DNA of 64,000 bases, from positions 23,573,491 through 23,637,490 of the forward strand of contig CM052361.1 of NCBI GenBank assembly GCA_028551475.1, in the 5' to 3' direction. The DNA is from Casuarina equisetifolia (Eukaryota; Streptophyta; Magnoliopsida; Fagales; Casuarinaceae). Shown here piece by piece: positions 8,992 to 19,624 of the stretch. Both the position numbers and the translations under genes were made by a program. The first letter of the stretch is position 1. Each line of letters opens with the position of its first letter. The notes under the pieces were generated by a model, which saw only the letters and a list, made by a program, of their open reading frames with translations, was not told the origin of the DNA and did not search any database.

Positions 8992-11313
8992 CTAATTGGG
9001 CGCCCATGAAGAGCAAGCACTGAGAATTCGGCCCTTCCATCCATGCAGCATCCAATGTTTGTCTTCCTCGAGTTCAAAATCCTTGTGGTACCATTCCTTC
9101 ATTTTAGACCTGAACATTGTCAGCATCTCTCGGTCCAGTGGAAGGGGCCTGAAACCAGCCCTCATAGTCCGGACATGCCACTGCTTGTATGTTTCGGGCC
9201 TCTCAATCCTCTCTAAGCCCTCACATGCTACAACATTCAAAACCGAGCTCCCATAGAATCTCTCAAACATCAACCTTTCCAGGTTCTCCCGTGGTACGGT
9301 AGCGTCATATATGTCATAGCATGCAGAGAAGTAGAAAAGTGCCTCTCGAAACCGAGTGACAAAGAAGGGAACATCGTAGGATCCATTGTAAATAGATTGG
9401 ATGAAAATAACCGGATTTATCCTCCTAATTAACTTCAAACACGCATCTCGTGGACTTGTCTCCTTAACTAACTCATCCGATAGGTTATGAAACCGGTTCA
9501 TACAATTCACAACAAGTGTCTCATTCCTTTTAATCTTGAGATCCTCAATTTGGATAGTCTCCCAGTTCTGGGATGCTAGAGCATGATACTCAAAAGGAAC
9601 ATTAAACCGCTCGCAATACTCAGCCAACTGACGACTTGATTTCTCAATTCTTTCTGTCGGACGAAATCCAGGTTGGGGAAAGTCTATTGCTGTAATACAT
9701 AGTTTTGGAGGCCCTCCAGCTCTTTCTGAGAGTTTCTTGATCAGAATTGGCCAATGGAAACCATATCCAATACCAAAATCGATAATATGAAGACTTGTTG
9801 CATTCTTTGCTACTTTACAAATCATGCATTGGGCAAAGAATAGAGATATCCTCTTGAAAGGGCAGACCGAAAGATGAACTTGGTAAGCTTTTAATGCTTG
9901 AGAAGCTGAGATCCTATTGGAAGTTAAGAAACTAAAGGAACTTTTACTTCGAGTCCCCGTGCCAAACATGCGAGCCTCAAGGCCATCAGCAAAGTAATGC
10001 GCCAACCTCTGAGACCCATCACCATGAGGGGAAGAATGTTGCCTAATCTGCTTTAGTAAATCATTTGCAGTTTTATAATCACCTGTTGAGACAGCTTGTG
10101 CACAAAAAATCAAAAGATTGTTCAAATCAACTCTTTCCTTCTCTTTGCCCTGTTTCTTAGAACGATTCTTCCCAACATTAGACCCTTGCTTTCGCCCATT
10201 TGGCTGCGAGGCACTGCTTGCTTCATTTTGCAAGGGTTCATTGTTGTTATTATCGGCTAGTGAAAGAGCTTCTGTGGAAAGCAGCACCTTATCAAACATC
10301 TCTGATGATTCACTCTCGTCTACATAAACCGCAGACTGTTTACTGTTCCTCCCTTCTGCTACTTCAACATCTTCCCTATCGTGATTCTTCCTTCCCCTCT
10401 GCCTTTCCGTTGAGTTGGCTTTCACACCCTTCGCCCCCTTGAAACCCACCCTTCTCCCATCATCTTCCTTTCCATTCCACCCTGCTGATAACATGCTTGT
10501 CCTCGAATCAATAACTAACTGGTCATCCCTAGGGAGGAACTTACTAGCTTCCTCCAAGCCTCTTCTAAACAGCAACACAGACTCATTATCCGTAAAAATG
10601 TTCCGAGCCAAGACCTCCGTGTCATCAACAATTTTAGCCCCGCTTTTCGGCTGGAAATTATTGGCACAAGGAACTGCAGCTTGTGAAAAAGATGCCTTGT
10701 ATTCCCCAATATTTAGCACCCGCTGAAGATCAGAACTATTGCTAGAGCTGGAAATACAACTAAGACTATAATTTCCACCACTGCTTTCAAAGAAAACATC
10801 ATCAGAGCTGCCCGAACTGTGACTCACATACGGTGGTTCTTCTAGGTATGGCTTTGGGGAAGCAGGGTACTTCTGACCGAGAGCGTCATAGAACGATTTC
10901 TCGGTGACTCGGAGACCCAAAGGGTCGTCAAACATGCTGGGCTCCTCCTCCACGTTCTCTTCCATAAGTATCTCGCCTATGTACTTGAGAACTGTCTCCG
11001 AGAACTCACTGTCGTCCGAGGACGACGGTGCCTGAGTTGTTGTTCCCTCAGGCGATGGGCTCAAGCTATCGCCAGCGAACGGAGCATATGGCTCTGCCGC
11101 TGGGGCAACAGCTGTAGGTGGAGCGAAATCGGCGTGGACCGGGTCAGGAGAAAGCCATGAACTCTCAAGGAAGTGAAGGTTTGGAGAGGGCATATTGAAT
11201 TCGTACCCGTTTACAAGATCTGGGAACTGGTCGGAATTCGGCGAACTGGTATGGTAATCATTGGCCATAACATTTATTTCGAAATCGGCAACCCTAGCAG
11301 AACCAGGATCCAT
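8992..11313 (-). CDS. GRAS transcription factor, LISCL subfamily, copy 2, intact
   Basis: 773 residues from the ATG at 11313 (MDPGSARVADFE); a frame-open upstream ATG at 11343 is less likely. Residues 99-154 carry the acidic block (DDSEFSETVLKYIGEILMEE, then MFDDPLGLRVTEKSFYDALG). A basic linker (GKNRSKKQGKEKE) leads into the GRAS domain from about residue 394: LHRI with the leucine repeat and IRQHSSPHGDGSQRLAH, VHIID as LHIIDFGIGYGFHWP, LHRII, PFYRE (PFFVTRFREALFYFSACYDI), SAW ending HGWKGRILSACSSW. The last tryptophan is followed by APN rather than the VPN of copy 1. Same subtype A, strand and spacing as copies 1 and 3. Nuclear transcriptional co-regulator by family; nothing in the sequence identifies its targets. 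Confidence 0.95.
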   Translation of the reverse strand: MDPGSARVADFEINVMANDYHTSSPNSDQFPDLVNGYEFNMPSPNLHFLESSWLSPDPVHADFAPPTAVAPAAEPYAPFAGDSLSPSPEGTTTQAPSSSDDSEFSETVLKYIGEILMEENVEEEPSMFDDPLGLRVTEKSFYDALGQKYPASPKPYLEEPPYVSHSSGSSDDVFFESSGGNYSLSCISSSSNSSDLQRVLNIGEYKASFSQAAVPCANNFQPKSGAKIVDDTEVLARNIFTDNESVLLFRRGLEEASKFLPRDDQLVIDSRTSMLSAGWNGKEDDGRRVGFKGAKGVKANSTERQRGRKNHDREDVEVAEGRNSKQSAVYVDESESSEMFDKVLLSTEALSLADNNNNEPLQNEASSASQPNGRKQGSNVGKNRSKKQGKEKERVDLNNLLIFCAQAVSTGDYKTANDLLKQIRQHSSPHGDGSQRLAHYFADGLEARMFGTGTRSKSSFSFLTSNRISASQALKAYQVHLSVCPFKRISLFFAQCMICKVAKNATSLHIIDFGIGYGFHWPILIKKLSERAGGPPKLCITAIDFPQPGFRPTERIEKSSRQLAEYCERFNVPFEYHALASQNWETIQIEDLKIKRNETLVVNCMNRFHNLSDELVKETSPRDACLKLIRRINPVIFIQSIYNGSYDVPFFVTRFREALFYFSACYDIYDATVPRENLERLMFERFYGSSVLNVVACEGLERIERPETYKQWHVRTMRAGFRPLPLDREMLTMFRSKMKEWYHKDFELEEDKHWMLHGWKGRILSACSSWAPN

Positions 11314-11371
11314 AGAATATATGGTACCAAACAAAGAAACCAAATCGCAGACTAACTAAACTTTGAAGTAC

Positions 11372-11469
11372 CTAAACCAAATCAAAGACGAAGATACATC
11401 GAAAACACAGATACGAATAAAGCTAAGGAGAAAAAGAAACAGAAAAGTAAAGGTTTAAAGCTAAAGAAC
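11372..11469 (-). other. 5' UTR intron of GRAS copy 2 (inferred)
   Basis: Donor CTGAG|GTTCTTTA at 11469 and acceptor TTTAG|G at 11372, 98 bp, equivalent in place and border sequence to the intron of copy 1. Confidence 0.6.
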
Positions 11470-13764
11470 CTCAGACTTCCACTTGTTTATCGGGGAGAAG
11501 CAAACAGGTTTCCATGACAAGTAGCAGAGTTCGCTCAGACGTGGAACAGGAGATTGCAGCTGAAACTGAAGAAATAACAGGATCCGCACCCAGTTCGAGT
11601 CTTCCTTACGTTGCTAGCGGCAAGGCAATTTCTGTAGTGGTTATCAGTCCCAATGTTGTCGAAATCTTATTGCCTATCCCTCCATTGAAAAATATAGAAT
11701 TCTTCGACTTTGATATACCAACTCTCAAAAAAATATTGAAAACGTAAGAAAATTTTCTTACAAAGTTTCGGGAAACTCCGGGGCGAAGAGTAAGTCAAAA
11801 CTCCGAGCAAGTGCATGGCTGCGCTTGGGACCTACATTGCCACCCTTGACCCGCGAGATAAAATTTTAAACATTTTGATTTGTCAACGAACAACCAGTCC
11901 TCTTCTGAATCAGGAGGAGACTTGTATGCATTCCATAATGCCCGGCACCAAATGTTTCTTTCAACGACCAACAATGGCTGAAAAATCCTGGTGTTATCCA
12001 CAGTGATGGATGGGTAAGCGGCTTACGACTTCCGATAAAGTTAAATGGTATTGGACGGCAAATGTCTAGTTTTACATTATTAAAATATGAATATATATAT
12101 ATATATTTATATATTTATATATATTAAATATTTTTTTTATTTACTCTAATTAATTTTTAAAATAAATTTATATAAAATAACATCACGAGATGATCTATGT
12201 TAAATTGTTATAATAAATAGATATATTGTAATATGAATATATAATCTTATATTATTAAGGTGTGAATATAAATATTTAATTAAATAGAAGTAAATCCTTA
12301 AACCCATAAACTACTTTTTAAGACGAGTATTTGAATTTCTTAATATATTTCCATGCTAAAGCGGGAGCACTCTTTTGCAGCCATTCTGGTGGATTCTTTG
12401 GTGCATCCCACTGATGCCGGTCTACGTTGTAGTGTAGATGCAGGAACCAAGACAAAGTTGTCGACGGCACACGGCAAGGAACCAGAGACGGTCGATGGCA
12501 CCAGCGGCATCCCATATTTGACAAATGTTTTTCGAGGCGGCAGAATCCGGGACCACCTTTCGAGACAGATGCCAAATGACTTTTACTGCCTTTCCCACAT
12601 GATCGAGCTATATGAGACGCCGCCGGTGACCTCGGAAGCCGCCGATTCAGCGAGAAATTTGGGGTGCCAGCCCCTTCTCTGTCGCTGTTGCCTACACCTT
12701 GAGGCACGAGTCTACGATAAACTCTAGTCAAATCAAAGACAGCTTTTACTTCTTGTATTCCTTTTATTTTCTTTTATTATATAGAAATATAAGAAATAAA
12801 GAACTAGCCACATTATACTTTTTAAGTTAAAACTCAACAGCCCGCACTGTCTCATCCAAGACATGAAAGTCCAAACGAAATCTGTATAATAATTCAGTGC
12901 TAAAAGGTGTACAAGATACCTTTCAGAAAGTGATTTTAAAATAAATATACATATACGTATATGAATTACGGAAAATTAAAACTTAAAAGAGATTTGGTGT
13001 TTAGAAGATTTTAATTTATTTAGTTGGTAAAACGAAATCATTTTACCTAAATTTTACATAGATATAATTTATTTAGTTGGTAACATGGGGTTGTCAGATC
13101 TCCTTGAAGATCACGCTCTGATTAGAAGGACAAAAAAAAATACTAGTTTAGGTCACGAAGTCACCTATGACTTTTTCTTCCAAATTATATTTTCTATTCT
13201 TTCATCACCATTTTAATACATGACAATCGATGCCAAACTGTTTATTACTTTGTGGTACACTAAAATCACCGTACTCACCATTTTAATAGATAGTACACTA
13301 AAATGTAAGGAACAGAAGACAATCACCATTTTAATACTTTGTGGTAAGAACTTTTTATTATACACTTCAGATATTTTCTTTTGTCTTATTTCATTAAAAC
13401 AGGACAGTCCAAATGAGTAAGCTAAAAGCCAACTTAGTGCAACTAAAACATCTAAAATTGGTAAAAACCCATTAAAAGGGATTAATGTCATATTTAGAAA
13501 ATACGAATATTCAGATTAGAAGTGATTAATACCATATCTACAAAAGATCATCTACAGGCTAACTATTTGCCAGATCATCATTCTCTAAAATAAGTTCAAA
13601 CTATCTATCATCAGTATTGATTCTTCTCGTCAGCTGGTCATGACAATCAACCCCAGATACCAAGCAACCTCAAGACAACAAAGTTTCCATACCAATGGAG
13701 CTGCAAGAGTTGCTACCATCTTGAGAAAAATAACCGGACATGATGAGTTTCACAAGCATCCTGT
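11470..13764. other. Promoter of copy 2 and intergenic DNA
   Basis: 11757-12005 is shared with the upstream regions of copies 1 and 3 and, for its last 50 bp, with about 28822-28870. 12080-12300 is an AT-rich low-complexity tract. 12353-12731 is a distinctly GC-richer block with long overlapping ORFs on both strands (124 codons plus, 137 codons minus) that I cannot identify. Three copies of a short CACCATTTTAATA motif occur at about 13206, 13277 and 13323. No gene is called. Confidence 0.5.
12085..12130. repeat. AT microsatellite-like tract
   Basis: Alternating TA with interruptions, within a longer AT-only stretch. Confidence 0.7.
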
Positions 13765-16113
13765 TCAGGGATCCTTTGCCGGCACCCAACAAGAGGAAGC
13801 CTGGATAATACGGCCCTTCCATCCCTGAAGAACCCAGCCCTTGTCTTCCTCAACTAAGAAATCCTTGTGGTACCATTCCTTCACCTTCGACTTCAACATG
13901 GTCAAGAGCTCTCGTTCCACTGGGAGCAGCCTGAAACCGGCCCTCGTATTCCGGACATGCCACTGCTTGTATGTCTCCGGCCTCTCAACCCTCGAAGTGC
14001 CCTCGCATGCTATAACGTTCATGGCCGACCTTCCTAAGAATTCTCTTTCGTACATCAACCTCTCCGGGTTGTCACGAGGTAAAGTAGTTTCAAATATGTC
14101 ATACAACGCCGAGTAGTGGAAAAGAGCCTCTCGGAACCGTGTGACAAAGAAGGGGACACTGTAGGTTCCATTAAAAATAGAATAGGCAAAAATATCAGTA
14201 TTCATCCTCCTGATTAATTTCAAAACCCTATCCCGTGGACTTGTCCCTTCATCTGTCTCATCCAGTAGGTTCTCAAACCGGCTAAGGCAGTTCACAGCAA
14301 GCATCTCATTGCTATCAATGTTGAGGTCCTCAATTTGGATGCTCTCCCATTTTTGTGATGCTAAAGCATGGTACTCAAAAGGAACGTTAAATTGTTTGCA
14401 ATACTTAGCCAAGCGACGGCCTGTTTCTTCAATTCTTTCAGCTGGGCGTAATCCAGGTTGGGGAAATTCTATCCCTGTAATACGTAGTTTAGGAGGTCCT
14501 CCAGCTCTTTCTGAGAGTTTTTGGATCAGAATTGGCCAATGAAAACCATATAGGATACCAAAATCTATTATATGAAGACTTTTTGCTTTATCTGCTGCAT
14601 TATGTATCATTCTGCCAGCAATGAATTGTGCGACCCTCTTAAAAGGGCAGATTGAAAGATTAACTGCATAAGCTTTCAAGATTTCAGAAGCTGGGATCTT
14701 ACGGGAAATCAAGGTAGAAAAAAAACTTTGAGGTCCACTCCTAGTGCCAGCCATTCGTGCCTCAAGGCCATTAGCAAAGAAATGCGCCAACCTCTGAGAC
14801 CCATCACCATGTGGGGAAGAATGTTGCCTAATCTGCTTCAGCAACTCATTTCCAGTTCTACAGTCACCTGATGATACAGCTTGTGCACACAGAATCAAAG
14901 AAGTGCTCAAATCAAACGTCTCCCTTCTGTGGCCCTGTTTTTTAGCACGACTCTTCCCACTATTAGCCCCTTGTGGTTCCCCATTTCGCTGCAAGACCCT
15001 GCTTGCTTCGTTATGCAAGGGTTCATTGCTATCGTCAGCACATAGCAGAGGAGGAGCTCCGGTGGAAAGCAACACTTTGTCAAATTTCTCTGACAACTCA
15101 AACTCTTCCACATAAACTGCACACTGCTTATTGCTCCTTCCCTCTTCTACTTCTCCATCTTCCCTCTTATGATTCCTCCTTCCCCTCAGCAGATCCAGTG
15201 AGTTCTCTCTCACACCCTCCTCCCCCATGGATGCCATCTTTTGATCCCCACCTCTTAACTCCGGTGATACAAAGCAACTATCCAAGTCAATAACCAGTTG
15301 ATTACCCTTGGGAAGGAACTTACTAGCTTCTTCTAAACCTCTCCTGAACTGCAACACAGATTCAACGTCGGCAAAAAAGTTCTGAGCCGAAGCCTCCCTG
15401 CTTTCACCCATGTCTCCCATGCTGTTCAGCTGATGGGCTAAAAACTGTGACCCCCTGCTGAGCTCCGGATTGGCCTGGGAAACATTGTCAACAGGAATGG
15501 CAGCCTGTGAAAAAGTGGAATTGTATTCCCCAACGTTACCTGTCAAGTGTGGACCCGGAGTATTGCTAGTTCTACAATTACTGCTAATACTATGATCATC
15601 ACCACTGATTCTATGAAAAACATCAGAGCTCCCCAAGTTGTGATTGATATAAGGTGGTTCTTCCTGGTGTGGATTGGGGGAAGGAGGGTATTTCTCACCC
15701 AGAGCGTCATAGAACGATTTCTCGGTGAGTCGGAGGCCCAAAGGGTCGTAAAACATACTTGGCTTGCTCTCTATGTCCTCTTCCATAAGTATCTGGCTTA
15801 TATACTTCAGCACCGTTTCCGAGAATTCACCGTCGTCCGAGGACGATACTTCCGGACTCCTGCCCCCAGACGGTGCCAAAAAGTCGTCGCTAGCGGACGG
15901 TGCATATGGTTCCCCCGCGGGAGCCACAGCTATTGTCGGAGCGGAATCAGCGTAACCCAGGTCAGGGAACTTAAGGAGGTTCGATGAGGCTCCATTGAAA
16001 TTGTACTGGTTTGGAGTATATGGGCATTGATTGGAATTGAGGAAAACGGTATGGTCATTATCAGCCGAGGCATCTTTTACGAAATCCAGCAACTCAGCGA
16101 ACGCAGGATCCAT
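13765..16113 (-). CDS. GRAS transcription factor, LISCL subfamily, copy 3, intact
   Basis: 782 residues from the ATG at 16113 (MDPAFAELLDFVKDAS); the frame is also open to an ATG at 16155. Residues 93-148 hold the acidic block (DDGEFSETVLKYISQILMEED, then DPLGLRLTEKSFYDALGEKYPPSPNP). A basic linker (GKSRAKKQGHRRE) precedes the GRAS domain, which begins FDLSTSLILCAQAVSSGD near residue 400. VHIID reads LHIIDFGILYGFHWP; PFYRE reads PFFVTRFREALFHYSALYDIFE; SAW ends GWKGRIIQASSCW with a short AKDP tail absent from copies 1 and 2. Subtype A. No break or missing motif was seen. The role is inferred from the family only. Confidence 0.95.
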   Translation of the reverse strand: MDPAFAELLDFVKDASADNDHTVFLNSNQCPYTPNQYNFNGASSNLLKFPDLGYADSAPTIAVAPAGEPYAPSASDDFLAPSGGRSPEVSSSDDGEFSETVLKYISQILMEEDIESKPSMFYDPLGLRLTEKSFYDALGEKYPPSPNPHQEEPPYINHNLGSSDVFHRISGDDHSISSNCRTSNTPGPHLTGNVGEYNSTFSQAAIPVDNVSQANPELSRGSQFLAHQLNSMGDMGESREASAQNFFADVESVLQFRRGLEEASKFLPKGNQLVIDLDSCFVSPELRGGDQKMASMGEEGVRENSLDLLRGRRNHKREDGEVEEGRSNKQCAVYVEEFELSEKFDKVLLSTGAPPLLCADDSNEPLHNEASRVLQRNGEPQGANSGKSRAKKQGHRRETFDLSTSLILCAQAVSSGDCRTGNELLKQIRQHSSPHGDGSQRLAHFFANGLEARMAGTRSGPQSFFSTLISRKIPASEILKAYAVNLSICPFKRVAQFIAGRMIHNAADKAKSLHIIDFGILYGFHWPILIQKLSERAGGPPKLRITGIEFPQPGLRPAERIEETGRRLAKYCKQFNVPFEYHALASQKWESIQIEDLNIDSNEMLAVNCLSRFENLLDETDEGTSPRDRVLKLIRRMNTDIFAYSIFNGTYSVPFFVTRFREALFHYSALYDIFETTLPRDNPERLMYEREFLGRSAMNVIACEGTSRVERPETYKQWHVRNTRAGFRLLPVERELLTMLKSKVKEWYHKDFLVEEDKGWVLQGWKGRIIQASSCWVPAKDP

Positions 16114-16167
16114 AAAATTTATATAATCCAACCAAGAATCCAAATCCCAGACCAACTAAATGTTGAA

Positions 16168-16279
16168 CTACCCAAAAAACTAGATGGAAAGAAAGATATA
16201 TCTACAACTAAGACAGGAAAAAAGCTAGCTACAGAAGGAAAAAAGGAAGAGGAAAAGTAAAGGTTTGAAGGTCAAGAAC
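16168..16279 (-). other. 5' UTR intron of GRAS copy 3 (inferred)
   Basis: Donor AGAG|GTTCTTGA at 16279 matches copies 1 and 2. The acceptor is less clear; GGGTAG| at 16168 gives 112 bp. Confidence 0.5.
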
Positions 16280-17819
16280 CTCTGATATCCGTCGCTGCCT
16301 CCGCCAGAAGCAAACAGGTTTACTTGAGAAGCAGCACAAATCGCTCAGATCTGAAACAGAAAGGTGAAACCGAAACCGACGAGACACCTCAAGGGACAGT
16401 AAACGCTTTCCCGGGAACCAACACCTGTCTTCCTTAAGCGGCTTCCATTACATAAAGAATATCCCAATTTGGTGAAATCTTAATTGTGTCTCTAAATTTG
16501 ATACTGTCTTCTGCTTTAGATATTCACTGCATTTGTGATATTATTAAGTATTTCAAAGCAGAAGTTTCGAAGAACGCCTGGGTTGAATATTGAGTAAAAA
16601 ATCCCAGAGACGTTACAACACTGACGCCTTTCTTGCCAGATTGGAATCTTCTATTGTGCGATACAATTTTAAATGTTTTGACTCTTAACACACGCTACTA
16701 TCCAACCAATGTGTGCCTCTTTGTTAAGAAAGGTCAATGGAGGGACATATATCTTATTTAAAAAAGTTTTTCTTGCAGAATTTGGAAAATGGATAATAAT
16801 TCTCACCACTTATAACTCGCTCATTTGTAGATAACATAAGTTAGAGACTTCACTATGAGAACAATACATCTTTTATATGTACGGAAATGTCACCTCTTGA
16901 ACCTAAATTTTGATATTAATTTATTAAGCAAATCAATTTTCTTCTTAGAAATTAGTTTGTAAAGAATGATATGTGTTTTAATGTTAAAATCCTTAGATGC
17001 CTAGCTTATATACCAGATGTTTGGCTGCAAAAGGAAATAGTTGTCTTACATTGTTGATATATTGGCTCATTGTATTTCTTATATGTGGAGTTGTTCAATC
17101 TACCTGCAAAAGGAAATATTTATTGTCAGTATACTGGCCCACTATATTTTTGATATGTAAAATTGTTCACCTATTTTATGATGTGTCTACCATATTATTA
17201 ATATATTGGCTCATTATATTTCTGATAGGTGGAGTTGTTCATTTCTTTTATGATTGTTTACCATATTATTAATATATTGGTACATTATATTTTTTAATGT
17301 GAAAATGTTTCACTCTCTTACAAACTAGTTTTGAAAGAAAAAAACATTTTTAATATCATATCAAAACTTAAAATAAGAGATATCACACTCTATGTACAAA
17401 CCCTATAGCCTAACGAAAATATGTTTTATAAAAGAAAAAGACTCACATACTCTTAATTTAGTTTTATTTGTAAGTGATATTTTATCATAATTTCAAGGTT
17501 AATGTTTTAAGTGATAAACTCTTCCCATTTCATACTAAATTTCCATTGAAAATATTTTTTCATGCAAAACAATGGGACATATTTAAATCTTATGTGTGTC
17601 TTATATTATTAATATATTGACTTATTATGCCCCTTATATATGATAGGTATTTTATTCCCTTATAAATTATTATTTTTTTAAATAAACCCCCTAATTATTC
17701 ATATTTCTTTCAATGACCAAGATTGTGCAACACTAAGAGTGATTTTTTAATATGGTGAAAATTAGTTTAGCACTAACGTTAAATTTGACAGATTACCTAA
17801 TGCAAAAGTCTTCTAAATC
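16280..17819. repeat. Promoter of copy 3 running into dispersed repeat DNA
   Basis: 16560-16700 resembles 11757-11890 upstream of copy 2. From about 16620 to 17700 the sequence matches, with gaps, 26530-27210 (shared landmarks: the run around TTAAGAAAGGTCAATGGA, then TTTTTCTTGCAGAAT, then GGACATATTTAAATC). This is a second copy of an unclassified repeat or duplicated segment. 17020-17310 adds an internal tandem array. Confidence 0.55.
17020..17310. repeat. Imperfect tandem repeats built on an ATATTGGCTCATTATATTT motif
   Basis: Three to four degenerate units share ATATTGGCTCATT(A/G)TATTT followed by TATGTGGAGTTGTTC-like sequence, starting near 17055, 17135, 17205 and 17270. Units are of uneven length. 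Confidence 0.6.
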
Positions 17820-18520
17820 CTAAATGTGACAAAAAAATTTCATCATGGAGTATCATACATGACAATTCGTGGGTGTATATTAAAGTGGTGTGGTCTAATA
17901 TAAGTATTGCCACATTTTTTTATGTAACAAGGATACTAAAATTTCAAAATAAAATACATAATAAATTTTGGGGTGAATTTATACTCACAAAAACTTATAT
18001 TATAAAGAGAATTCCATCTTTTGATTTAAATGGTCACACACCCTATGAGAGGTTTTTTTGGGGGAAGTTCTTGACCTCTTTCGTTCTTAAGTAATTAGTT
18101 GTTTTTACTATCATACATATGTTATGAATAAAGATAAATTTGCCTCTTGAGCTATATCTAGTGTATTTATTGGATATATATTTATAAATAGAAGGGATAT
18201 AAGATATTCAATATTCAAGTATGAATAGGTTTTGCAAATAGGAATGTGTATTTTCTTAAAAATATTTCTTCTTTTTCTCATGTGTAGTCGGTGCCACATC
18301 CTTCACTCACTAGGACGACACCTAAGCATTTTGGCCCAAGAGTAATTAGAAATACCACTCAATTAATAGATCCACCTATCATTCAAGTACTGGACCCTTC
18401 CGGCATCGAGAATTTAAACACTCCTACCACCGAAATAAGGAATCCTCCTTCATCATCACCTCCATTTCTTTTTATTATGATGACGAAGAGACTGGCTCTT
18501 TACCTTCTCAATCATTAACC
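17820..18520 (+). mobile_element. Ty1/copia integrase fragment
   Basis: The frame at 17873-18094 reads RILKFQNKIHNKFWGEFILT, then KTYIIKRIPSFDLNGHTPYE. This matches the copia integrase C-terminal motif, where a leucine-rich stretch, FWGE, T-Y-L-I-N-R-x-P and L-x-G-x-TPYE follow in order. The proline/serine-rich ORF at 18291-18518 could be the linker between integrase and RT. The element is broken, and no LTRs were recognised. Confidence 0.7.
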
Positions 18521-19610
18521 TTGGCAGTAGCTCACCGCATCCAGGAACTATTCTTATTAATGACCACTCACATGTTAGAGATCCACTCAATATGTTAAAA
18601 AGTCCCAAGGGCAACCTGAGAGAGGGATGGTTGAATTATGTTTCTAATGTTTCTTATTAATTATGCATATGAGGTATAAGTTTTTTGATTTAATTTGCCC
18701 TGAGATGTGTAATTCAAATACGCCTAGGGCCCTTTAAGTCTATAGATAAAAGTTTGCGAGTTAATGACAATAACGTAGGAATCATATCAACAAGTATCAA
18801 ATAGGAAAATCATATCATAATATGGAATAATAGCGATTACTATAAAGTAAAAACTAAGACAACAAATAAAAAAGTATAAACATAGAATAGATAAACATGA
18901 AATTTTTTAAATGATTAGGACTAACTACTTTTAGTCCTAACCCACCTCTTTTAGCATACCATTAAAGGGTCCCTTTAGTAGCAAGATAATTCATACAAAT
19001 AATCCTTTGGATTACAAGTTCACAAGAGGATAATCAATAGGCTATATATTCTTAACGGAGACAGCACAAGAAACTAAAAAATAACCCTATCCTACGATCT
19101 AAAATAAAAACAATCTTACGTGGGTTTTTAAACCAAAAACCAAGGTGGCTCTCAAATGTTTAATAAATTAATTCCCAATCCCCTAAGAAAAAAAGTTTCA
19201 CAATAATTGTTTTAAAAATAGATGCTGTCCCAACTCCCTTTATTCCAATATATATATATATATATATATTTTAAAAAAAAGGAATAAGAATCGAAAGAAG
19301 TCCATATCATAATACCATTCAAAAAATTTAAGAAATACCTCTCACAAAGTGAATATGAAAATGAAAATTAATCTTTTAAAGTTGAAACCAACAAACTTGA
19401 AAATTTTCAAAGAAAAAGATAGGTAGAAGAGAAAATCCCCAAAAATTCTTGATAAATTCTTGGATCAATTCTAAATAAGTTTTAACCCAAAAATAAAAAC
19501 CAAATACAATAATAAGAACAGCGAAAATTGAAGTTCAAACTATAATTACAAATGTACATAGAGGTCGAATATATAGACTTTTAGCGAATTCCATATATGG
19601 AAATACAAAA
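18521..19610. repeat. Unclassified dispersed repeat, partner at 29140-29580
   Basis: 19100-19480 shares an ordered set of segments with 29250-29580 (landmarks: GGTTTTTAAACCA-like, AAATGTTTAATAAATTAATTCCC-like, the run before CAATAATT, AAAGTTGAAACC-like). No coding signal was seen; it could be the non-coding part of an LTR element. Confidence 0.45.
19248..19270. repeat. (TA)n microsatellite
   Basis: Uninterrupted TA dinucleotides. Confidence 0.85.
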
Positions 19611-19624
19611 ATAAGGCATTACAG

